From Pinguiococcus pyrenoidosus (taxonomy: Eukaryota > Sar > Pinguiophyceae > Pinguiochrysidales > Pinguiochrysidaceae): DNA of 14,100 nucleotides. Position 1 is the stretch's first letter, and each line of letters opens with the position of its first letter. Positions 1 to 8,003 of this stretch are shown piece after piece. The notes beneath the pieces are model-generated. The model made no database searches. It had not been told where the DNA came from and was given only the letters and a program-made list of their open reading frames with translations. The stretch covers positions 1-14,100 of the forward strand of contig JAAMXY010001117.1 of assembly GCA_019677205.1 (NCBI GenBank), in the 5' to 3' direction. The position numbers and the translations under genes are program-made.

Positions 1-70
1 AGACGGAGCGGATCTGCGACAGCAGGCGTGCCGAGGTAGCCTCGGCCAAGCTGTGCAAGTCGGGTGGCAA

Positions 71-90
71 GCTTTGGAAATTTCCAAAGC
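71..90. repeat. Perfect 20-bp palindrome
   Basis: The ten bases GCTTTGGAAA are followed directly by their exact reverse complement TTTCCAAAGC, with no spacer. The flanking bases do not extend the symmetry. Two more TTTCCA words follow within 20 bp. It could be a site for a dimeric DNA-binding protein; no function is shown. Confidence 0.9.
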
Positions 91-586
91 CGGTTTCCAG
101 TTTCCAATTGAGCTTCGCATCCACCCTAATGTCTCCGACCTAGAACGGGCTGTGTTGTGGCTGTTACATATTTTGTTTTTTTGCGTGTCTGTAGAGTGTG
201 CAGAAGACGCTAGTCAACTTAGGGTGGTGCGAGAGAGTCACCTGCTAGTCTAGCCTAGAACGCGAAGGAAGCGTCGAGAGACGCTGGGTCCAACGTGGGA
301 GTGGACCGCGCACGTTCGCTAGTCTGCTGTGCCGCGGTGGTTTGCTCGAGCGAAGAGGCAGCCAGTCTCAGCCTTCCATCCGGGCGTTCTTCAGGCAGCA
401 GCGACGAGCGAGACCACTTGTTGAAGCCAGAGATCGCGTTCGGGAGACACTCGTGAGCACGGAAGAAGCCTTCTCTTTTGTTGCACCATCGCGGCCCGCT
501 CTTTACTTCGGAATCCACCAGGACCTTGCTTCTCGCCTGGTGATGCTCCGCAGCAACGCCGAGAAGTTGCTGCCCCACTGCCTTTT

Positions 587-626
587 GGTGCTTATAGGGG
601 GTGGTGCTTATAACATGGTGCTTATA
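587..626 (+). repeat. Three direct copies of GGTGCTTATA
   Basis: Exact copies of GGTGCTTATA begin at 587, 603 and 617, spaced 16 and 14 bases apart. They lie about 280-320 bp before the kinase start codon. A G5/C-run inverted pair (629-633 and about 647-653) follows directly. Confidence 0.85.
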
Positions 627-674
627 GCGGGGGTCCGACTGTACTGCCCCCCCAAAAGCAAAAGGTAAAAGATC

Positions 675-719
675 CTTGAAGTTCAAGTGAATACGGGCGG
701 CTGCCAGATTCGCGAATCT
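675..719. repeat. Two short palindromes upstream of the kinase gene
   Basis: 675-687 is a 6-bp inverted repeat around one central base (CTTGAA G TTCAAG). 706-719 is a perfect 14-bp palindrome, AGATTCGCGAATCT. Both lie about 190-230 bp before the start codon at 908, where promoter or leader sequence is expected. Confidence 0.8.
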
Positions 720-907
720 TGATTGGCTAGCGCCGCGCTGCGACCAGTCGCCGCAGCTTCGCGTGGGCCCGCAGGTCATCCGGCTGACATGGCGAAATCG
801 CGCCGCTGCACTTCGGATCCAATTCGATAGGGACGAAAAAGCGCCACTGCGCCGACGACCGATTGCCAAACCTCTCGCAACGACTTCGTGTTACACACCG
901 CGGACAG

Positions 908-2316
908 ATGCCTCGCTTTGCCGGAGTGGAAGGCGGCGGAACCACCTTCAGAGCCGCCATCGCGGTGGATGACCCGCAAAACATCGAGATCATGGAATCG
1001 TTCCCCACCACCACGCCCGAGGAGACGCTGCAGAGCGTTGCGGACTGGCTGCGCCAGCAAGGCGCATTCGATGCCATGGGTAAGCGAGAGTTCTGTGCGG
1101 CGGAAGACCGGGAAATCAATGATATATGTAAACGCGACCCAGCGTGCTGGTGAACGCGGCGTTCAAATGGTGGATGGCTGACGCCGGTAGCGCGCCTAGG
1201 CATCGCGACGTTCGGGCCGGTGGACCCAGACAAGAGCTCAGAGACGTACGGCTTCATCACCAACACCCCGAAAACCAAGTGGGTCAACACGGACGTCCTG
1301 GGCTTCTTCCGAAAGCAGTTTCCGGGGATTCCCTACCGCTTCGACACGGATGTGAACGCGCCGGCGCTGGCCGAGTTCAGCATGAACATGCCCAAGGATG
1401 CCACCAGCTGTATGTATGTCACGGTGGGCACCGGCGTGGGCGTGGGGCTCGTCGTGAATCGGCAGCCCGTCCATGGCCTCGTCCACCCGGAAGGCGGCCA
1501 CGTCAAGGTGCCCCGCCGGCCCAATGACGCGGATAACTTCTCCGGCACCTGCATGTTTCACGGCGACTGCGTTGAGGTACGGCGCAAGCTATCGGTGCAC
1601 AAGGGTCCTCGGGAAGCGCTGAGTGGCGGCCTCGTCTTCATGCTTCTAGGGAATCTGCGCCAGCGGAGCTCTCGCCGCGTTTCACGGCTGCGATCCATCC
1701 GAGCTGCCCTCTCTTTCGGACGATGAGGAGGTGTGGGATGTCTTCGCGCACACCATGGGAGGGCTCTGTGCCACTGCGGTGCTGCTGGTATCTCCCGAGC
1801 GGATCGTGCTCTCGGGAGGGGTGATGAAGCGCAAGTCGCTCTTCCCCAAGGTGGGTCGGACCAGGCGGGAGCGTTGGCTCGCTCGATGCGACGGCCTTGA
1901 CTTTGTGGAGTGCATCGTAGGTCCGCGCAAAAGCCCAAGAGTTTCTCAACGCCTACGTGAAGCATCCTGCTGTCTTGGAGGACATTGACAACTACATCAC
2001 CCCGTCGCCGTGGGGGGACGAGGCCGGCATGATCGGCAGCCTCAACCTCGCGAAGCTCGCCCTTGAAGACGCCGAGGGCGAGAAGGACGCGGGCGACAAG
2101 TCCAAGTCCAAGGACACGACCTTCTATGTCGGCCTCCTCGTGATCTGCATCGCCATTCCCGTCGCGGTAACTGTGGGGGTTCTCGTGGGCCATTACTTCT
2201 CCACACAGTTCACGCAGGGCAACACCGGGGCGGGCTACCACCACACGTACGATCCCGAGCAGCGTGAAGAGATTATGCGGATGCTTTCGAAGGGAGCGGA
2301 GGGCTCGGAGTTGTGA
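908..2316 (+). CDS. ROK-family sugar kinase (fructokinase-like) with C-terminal membrane anchor
   Basis: This predicted 384-residue ATP-dependent hexokinase most resembles bacterial ROK fructokinases, which phosphorylate fructose or mannose. Exons are 908-1079, 1191-1576, 1650-1850 and 1921-2316; every junction is GT-AG and the phases agree. The N-terminal GVEGGGTT (about 6-13) is the phosphate-binding loop. TDVNAPALAE has the likely catalytic base Asp111. VGTGVGVG is at 135-142. The ROK zinc-site residues His161, Cys178, His181 and Cys184 are all present, followed by GICASG, and SPERIVLSGGVM ends the nucleotide site. The catalytic domain looks complete to about residue 302. An acidic and lysine-rich linker then leads to a hydrophobic segment at about 321-343 and a tail of about 40 residues, which ordinary ROK kinases lack. 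The ATG at 908 was chosen because the ATP loop follows at once. The sugar substrate is inferred from the family. Confidence 0.88.
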
Positions 2317-2567
2317 AGACTATGATTGACCTCCTCATGGGCAGAGACAAACAAGAAAGCGCCTCGGAACGAAGACGCAGCCAAAAAGTGATTCGCTTTG
2401 ATTCGATTCGATCTGATTTGAACAAACTTGATAGCGAAATGGCTCTCTATCGATAAATTTTGCACCATTCAGATCCTCTACGCCTTTTTCCCGCGCCTTT
2501 TTAGCGGCAGAATGCGTTCAAAACCTACCGAATCAGCTAAATCTTGGTTCAAACGCACTCTTTGAGC
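2317..2567. other. Short intergenic spacer with GATTCG repeats
   Basis: This spacer lies between the kinase stop and the proposed start of the Sec24-like gene, which reads the same way. It is more AT-rich than its neighbours. GATTCG occurs at 2390, 2400 and 2405, the last two overlapping, followed by the variant GATCTG at 2410. It must hold the 3' end of the kinase transcript and the promoter of the next gene. No clear signal for either could be picked out. Confidence 0.5.
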
Positions 2568-5311
2568 ATGTCTAGAAGCCGAGGTGTCTCCGATGCGCCG
2601 CCCTTTTTGACGGCAACGGCGTCCAAGCTGCTTGCAAACTGTACGCGCTCCGTCCCCATCAGTTCCTCTCATCATCTCCGCGGTTTTTAAGTTACGATGC
2701 GCTTGTCAGGTGTACGCCCTTGTCCTTTGCCCACTGGATGTCTACTAGAGCCCTTTAAGTCGGTGGAAGACGGTGCGAATCCACTTGAATATCGTGCAGA
2801 CGCGTCGTGCTCACTGCTGCATTGCCTTTTCCGTAGCGAATTCCGCGGCCCCAGCGCGATGTCTTACCTGTGGGGCGTATTTTCATAGCCTGTGTGCCGT
2901 CCGTCGGCAGGAGAATGGAGCTCTGCGCTGGAGATGCTCCTTCTGTGGCTGCGGGAACCCTCTGGACGCACCGGTTCCGCCGCCAGAGAGCCACTTGGGC
3001 AGCTTCTACGCCTGGCGATCCCCCGAAGAGCAGGTGTCACTGGCTTCTCGTCGCAGGAATGTGCTCTTCTTGGTTGACGAGCACCTGTCGCGCGCGAAGC
3101 TGAGGTGAGAGCATCTCCAAAAGGCAAGCAAGAGCTATGCAGTCTAAGACTCCTGGCGTAGGCATGCCGGCGCCGCGATGCTCAAGGCGCTCAATGCTGC
3201 GGCGAGCGACCCAGAGGAGCTGCAGATCGGTCTCATTAGCTTTGGAGCTGCCGTGAGCTTGCATCGACTCGGCGAAGGGAGGCCAGTGAGCCTTTCGGAC
3301 TCCTTTGGGTATCACCACAACTGCAGCAGAACAGGCGTGCGGTGCTTGCAGAACTCACATCTGCGCTACTTCCACGATTCTTAGGATTCACCGTATCGTC
3401 GACTTGCAGCACTTGCGAGCCTCGAATCTGCTGCAGCAGGGACAGCACATAGCGCCCCTTAGGGTGGCTGCAGAGCCCATGCGCCGCGCCCTCCGCGGGC
3501 TCGCGTCGCGGCGGCAAGCGAGAAAGGGCCGGGCACTGGGCGCTGCTCTCGCGTATGCAAGCAGTCTGCTGCGGCTCTACAAGGTTGAAAAGTCGGCGTC
3601 CCGTGTTGTCATCCTGACGAGCGGTGTCGGCAACGTTGGCGGAGGTGCAGTTCCCGACACCTGGGCAGATGACTCCGCCGACAGCGCGGCCGTGGTGAAA
3701 GACGTCGAAGAGGTTGCGGCTCTCTGCGATGCTCTCTGGGACGACCACCGAGTCGCGATGGACGTCATCTTGACGGAGAATCGAGACAGCGTCCGGCCGC
3801 GCCCATTTCTCGAAAAGTTTGTGCGGGCCTGCTCGGGAAGAGTCTACTCGATTGAAGCTCAGGATGTGGCAAAAACTGCAGACTTTGATCCCGCCACAGA
3901 CTTTGCCGCGACGCTCCAGGCCACCTTGGAGAGCATCGTGACTGCGGAGAAGGCTGCTCCCCAGTTATGTAGCGGGGCTGAGATCGACATTCGGACCAGC
4001 CAGGGGATCAAGCTGGTCAGAATCATTGGGTCCGTCGAGTTCCGCGCGGAAGATCGGGCAGCTTCGGCGGAGGACGCGTTGGACACAGTATGGTCGCATC
4101 AAGTACAGAAGCTCCGGGCGAGACGCTATAGCACGACCGACACGCTCTCGCTCGTCCTTGCTGCTGATCCTGCTCTGGACGCGCCAAAAGACGATCCCTC
4201 CTTCTTTGTCCAGGTCACTGTCAAGGTGTATGCCCCGGGCGCCGCCGACGCGGAATCCAAAGGCGGCCGGACCAGCGCGAGCGCCACAGCGGCGTATCGG
4301 GTCTGGAGCCGCAGATGGGATCGCACCGAGTCGTTCTTGGAGCTTCTAGGCGACATCGATGATCAGGCCATGCTCGCGCTTCAGGCAAAGTTGGCGGTTT
4401 GCGATCTCCGCCTGGAATCGTCCAGGCCGGTCAACGTCGAGAAGAAAAGCTCAAAGTGGAAGCTTCCGTTTCTCAAGCCACTTCGGCGCAGCAAGCGTGC
4501 GACCACGCTGCAACTGTTCGAAGCAGATGACGCGTGGAAGGAGGGAAGCAGGGTAGGCCTGCTTCGACCCGATCGACAGGCCATGGCCGACGGGCGGCAG
4601 CATCTGGACGAGTGCAGCGCTTGGGTCTTGCTGAGACTGGTGGAACTCGACAGCTCCCTGAGCGCTCATGCTGGAGAAGACGAGGAACCCTTTTCATCTG
4701 AGGAGCTGCTCAAGAGATACATGGAGAGCCTCCGACGGTACACCATGAACCTCTTCCAGCTCCGCCAAGGGCCGCTGTTGACTGCCCTCCAGAGCAACGT
4801 CGACAGCCTGCTGGACCAGCGAAGCTTCCTGAAGACGAGCTCCATCGAGCAGACCATCCTGGCCGTAACCGGCTTGCTTTTCGCCCTGGACCAGTCTGCT
4901 GAAGATCGGTTCCTGAGATGCCGCCCAGAGCTGATAGCGTTTCAGCAGGACCGGGTCCTTATTTACCACGCGCGCGACGTGATTTTCGTCTGGATCGGGG
5001 ACAAGGTCATTCAGCGGGCAGAGAGCAGCAAGGAGGCCTTTGCGTTTGCCGAGACGCGCCAGCGTGCGTGTCCGACGGCGCCTCCGCCGAGCATCTACCT
5101 CCTGTCAGGATCTTCAAACCTGGCGCGGCATCTGGCGGGCAGGATGGTGCCATCCTTTGACTTGAGTGGGGATGAGGTGGAGAAGCGGCGAGGGGAGCTC
5201 CCCGAGAGCATCGCATCGTACTTGGGAAACAGCTGCTTATCCTATGTGGACTATCTCGAGCAGTTGCGGTGTAGGCACTCAAGTTGGTCCACCTGGCGCA
5301 AGCGAAAGTAG
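2568..5311 (+). CDS. Divergent Sec23/Sec24-like COPII coat protein
   Basis: This is probably a cargo-binding or structural subunit of the COPII coat that buds vesicles from the endoplasmic reticulum. Modelled exons are 2568-2640, 2692-2793, 2837-3104, 3162-3308 and 3385-5311. All junctions are GT-AG and in phase, giving 838 residues. Order of parts: a LPTGCLLEPF segment (about 37-46), as found just before the Sec24 zinc finger; zinc finger Cys67, Cys70, Cys92, Cys95 with RWRCSFCG; a vWA-like trunk (about 120-390) with LQIGLISFG and RIVDLQHL; a beta-sandwich start with DIRTSQGIKLV; a helical segment with ALQAKLAV; and a gelsolin-like repeat (about 711-785) with VIFVWIGD. The usual long disordered Sec24 N-terminus is absent in this model, so an upstream exon is possible. 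The 43-bp intron 2794-2836 is the weakest junction. The protein ends soon after SYVDYLEQLR, where Sec24 also ends. The choice of Sec24 over Sec23 is inference. Confidence 0.78.
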
Positions 5312-5431
5312 TTGTGATCTGCGACAGGAAGAAGGACAATGCCATTCTCTGGATCGCTTCCCAGCCCAGGACGCGCAGTAGAACTGAAGCTTCCCTCTCG
5401 CTATCACACCGACAGGCAACATCCTGTTGCT

Positions 5432-6174
5432 TTATTTCTGTGAGGAACGCATCGTCGAGTCAGGAGTCATGGATCGATTCTCCGCAGACAACGAGTGGCT
5501 CGGAACTCACCGCCATCATCATCTTCACGAACTCTTCGTAGTTGATCTGGCCGTCGCCGTCGATGTCTGCCTCGCGGATCATCTCGTCGACTTCCTCGTC
5601 TGTGAGCTTCTCGCCGAGGTTGGTCATGATGTGGCGGAGCTCCGACGCGGAGATGAAGCCGTTGCCATCCTTGTCGAACACCTGCGGCAGCCGGGCAGTT
5701 AGCACCGTCCATGCCCAGTCGCTGCCACGCGGCTTCTCGTGCAACGTACCTTGAAGGCCTCAAGAATCTCCTCCTCCGAGTCCGAGTCCTTCATCTTGCG
5801 CGCCATCATGGTCAAGAACTCGGGGAAGTCGATGGTTCCGTTTCCGTCGGCGTCGACCTGCGGTAGGGCAACGCTCGGTGAAGCCCTGCGCGTAACCTGC
5901 GGAGACTCTTGGAGGGCACGTACCTCGTTGATCATCTCCGAGAGCTCCGCTTCCGTCGGGTTCTGCCCCAGAGAGCGCATGACAGTGCCGAGCTCCTTGG
6001 TTGTGATGGTGCCATCGCCGTCCTTGTCGAACAAGGAGAACGCCTCCTTAAACTACGCGTAGCAGCACCGGGAGCGGAAGAAAAGTGGGTCAGTTGCGCC
6101 ACGGGGCCACAGCCCTTCTCCTGCGCAGCGCAACGCACCTCAGCGATCTGCTCTTCGGTGAGATTGTCAGCCAT
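5432..6174 (-). CDS. CaM: Calmodulin
   Basis: This is the universal calcium sensor, which binds four Ca2+ ions and then activates target kinases, channels and motor proteins. Coding exons on the minus strand are 6139-6174, 5924-6052, 5750-5857, 5511-5681 and 5432-5437. Each intron (86, 66, 68 and 73 bp) is GT-AG and falls between codons. The product has exactly 149 residues. It starts [12 protein letters not shown] and has four complete EF-hand loops beginning [24 protein letters not shown] and DIDGDGQI. It ends VKMMMAK, like algal, plant and oomycete calmodulins; animal forms end MMTAK. The last exon supplies only AAA TAA. The gene faces the Sec24-like gene, with stops 120 bp apart. Identity is essentially certain, although paralogues may exist elsewhere in the genome. 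Confidence 0.97.
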
Positions 6175-6934
6175 GATGCGAAGAAGTCTGGCGCGCGCGT
6201 GAGAGAGGGAGAAGCCGCAGAGGTCGACAGACGGTTCAAATGTTGCACGGAGGGCTTAGGACAGCTTGGATCCTTCCCTAATCCTTCCCCCGAGCTGGTC
6301 GCGTGAAACGGAGCGGGCCGCATTATCTGCTCGGAACCTGCGTACTATAACGTCTGCAGCTGCCTTGGGCACCAATGGAGTGGGAGGTATCTTTTCCCAT
6401 CGGCAGTCGGCCGTTTGCATACGTCGTACAACTTGATCGGAATCCCGGAGCTTTGTCGCAAAGAACAGCGGAGCTTCCAGCCCCGGATGACTCAAGCCGC
6501 AGAATCATGCGGCGCGCTGGGGTTGAGGCGGGTAGTGGAACACCCCATACCGGTTTACGGTTCTAATTCTTAACCGCCTTTTGTTCGGATTTTTTCCATT
6601 CGCGCCGCGGGGCAGAGGAGAATCGGCGGGCCGTACGAATCCCCCGCTCCCGCTTCCGCTTCCACGGCTTCCAACGGCCGGAGCCCTCGCCGCCAGGAAC
6701 TGGTGTCTCTCTGATGCAAAGGCGAATCTCGATCATATGAGAAAAGCTGCGCCAACCACGCGTCCTACGTCGAGGTGAAGGGATAGTCGCCCCCCCTCGT
6801 GATAAGCCTTGTGTGAGCGGGGATGTGACGGTGTGGGCGGCATCAGCTCTGCGACGAGAAGAAAAGACAAAATGCTTTGGCGCGACGCATGGAGAGGTGT
6901 GCGGTTATGCCTGGATGACCGGCGCGCCGTTTTT

Positions 6935-6968
6935 GGTCTGAACGAGGGTGTGTGCCTTCGTTCAGACC
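6935..6968. repeat. Hairpin with 14-bp stem
   Basis: Bases 6935-6948 (GGTCTGAACGAGGG) pair with 6955-6968 (CCTTCGTTCAGACC) around a six-base loop TGTGTG. The only imperfect position is one G-T wobble (6946 with 6957); the outer 11 bp are perfect. It lies far from any coding exon, so it could be part of a non-coding RNA, a cruciform site or a remnant of an inverted-repeat element. Confidence 0.85.
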
Positions 6969-7373
6969 CATGGGGCTCGGATGCAAAGAACTGAGGCAGC
7001 TGCACGTGCTCGCCAACTATCACGTCGCTCGTCTACGTGTTGCCCTATCGACAACCCGTTCATGGAGACTTGGCTATCGCACGGCTCTGAAGACCTCGTG
7101 CGATGAGAGCGCTGGCATAGAGGAATTCTGCAACGGACCAGGGCCAGCAAAAGACAAGTTCCAGACCGACGGGAGACTCGGCACGCTGATCATGCAGCGT
7201 CGCCAGTTGTGGATCAACAAGAACTTCGAACGCGCTCTCCTGTCTTGATTAAGGAGCCTTGATGGCGGCATTGCCAAGTCCCTGCTAACCCAGGAGGCGT
7301 ATCCATCGCCCTGCCGTTCCCGGCAAACTCCAAGCACGATCATGCGGAAAAGTGAAGGAATAAGACAGGAGAG

Positions 7374-7394
7374 GAGAGAGAGAGAGAGAGAGAG
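7374..7394. repeat. GA dinucleotide microsatellite
   Basis: An unbroken run of alternating G and A, about ten units, preceded by GGAGAG-type imperfect repeats. Likely variable in length between strains. Confidence 0.95.
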
Positions 7395-7733
7395 CGTGGG
7401 ACCTGCAAATCGCCCGGTTCTCTTCGGTTTGTCTCAGACGCTCTCTGACGTATCTTTTCAGAGATGCGTTTTGCCTTTGCCAGCTGCCAACCTTAGCGTC
7501 TGCCACAGATGAAGCGCCGCCATGACATCAACGAAGATCTGACAGCGTAGAACCTTCATCTTTCTGCTCGCATGAGAACGCCCGAACCGAAGTGTTTCCA
7601 TCTCTGCGTCAGCACACTGACTTCACTCAATCCAGGCTTGCAAGGGATGTGCTGACTTCGCGCGGCCCTTCGTTATGGGGGTTTGAGGCGCCTCGGACGC
7701 CCAAGAACAAAAAGTCGCAGACCCTGTAGTCTT

Positions 7734-7754
7734 AGTCCGGGAACTGGTCCGGAA
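7734..7754. promoter_or_regulatory. Pair of GTCCGG boxes before the ribosomal protein gene
   Basis: TCCGG begins at 7736 and again at 7749, 13 bases apart, in the contexts AGTCCGGG and GGTCCGGA. The same boxes at the same spacing occur at 11449-11516. The pair ends a few bases before the proposed donor site of the leader intron, about 250 bp before the start codon. Its position suggests a core promoter or leader element; this is inference. Confidence 0.45.
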
Positions 7755-7756
7755 TC

Positions 7757-7874
7757 GTGAGTTTCACTTTTGTTAATTTTGAAAAATAATTTCAATTGTG
7801 TTTTGGTACACTGCTCAATACAAGTTTACAAGAACTGAATTCAATACATATTACTTTGAATATTTTTATTGCAG
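7757..7874 (+). other. Probable AT-rich leader intron of the uS17 gene
   Basis: A strong donor (ATC, then GTGAGT) is followed 118 bp later by a textbook acceptor, TATTTTTATTGCAG. Only about a quarter of these bases are G or C, against well over half in the surrounding DNA and in the other introns of this window. Leader introns are common in ribosomal protein genes. A short inverted repeat (TTGAAA, five bases, TTTCAA) lies at 7779-7795. No transcript evidence is available. Confidence 0.55.
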
Positions 7875-8003
7875 CCAATGATGGGTCTAGAAAAGGGAGA
7901 AAGGAAATTCCACAATTTCATTCTGACTACTGGAACCCATTACTTGGTTCTCCGTAGTTTTGCGCCTTCTCTGACCCCTACGAAGGAGGCTGTTGGGAGC
8001 ATC

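Larger units (their letters stand above)
1..907. other. Region without a supported gene, rich in inverted repeats
   Basis: No reading frame here has recognisable protein similarity. One + frame is open from base 2 to a TAG at 251-253 and could be the last exon of a gene to the left, but its translation matches no family I know. A long minus-strand frame (255-869) has no convincing start and reads like a shadow. The region holds several short inverted repeats (30-46, 71-90, 271-284, 287-307, 675-687, 706-719) and three copies of GGTGCTTATA. The right part must contain the promoter and leader of the kinase gene that starts at 908. Confidence 0.5.
6175..7730. other. Long region without a supported gene
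   Basis: The short open frames on both strands match no family and lack convincing starts or splice structure. The left part should hold the calmodulin promoter, which reads leftward. The region contains a long hairpin (6935-6968), a GA microsatellite (7374-7394) and a 9-bp inverted repeat at 7608-7616 and 7648-7656. I found no tRNA, rRNA or known spliceosomal RNA. A non-coding RNA or a gene with very short exons cannot be excluded. Confidence 0.5.

Noticed and set aside
255-869. Long minus-strand open frame upstream of the kinase gene
   Set aside because: It begins at a non-ATG codon, has no recognisable motif and overlaps promoter-like palindromes. Long chance frames are expected in GC-rich DNA.
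2541-2560. GGTTCAAAC resembling a tRNA B box
   Set aside because: There is no matching A box, no acceptor stem and no cloverleaf around it; it lies just before the Sec24-like start.
5284-5541. Possible extra 3' exon of the Sec24-like gene (frame containing LAQAKVVVICDRKK)
   Set aside because: Joining it needs either an intron of about 16 bp or an unusual junction, and the protein already ends where Sec24 proteins normally end after SYVDYLEQLR. Kept as a minor possibility only.
6733-7248. Overlapping small frames on both strands in the gap before uS17
   Set aside because: No family similarity, no consistent splice structure and weak start contexts; treated as chance frames.
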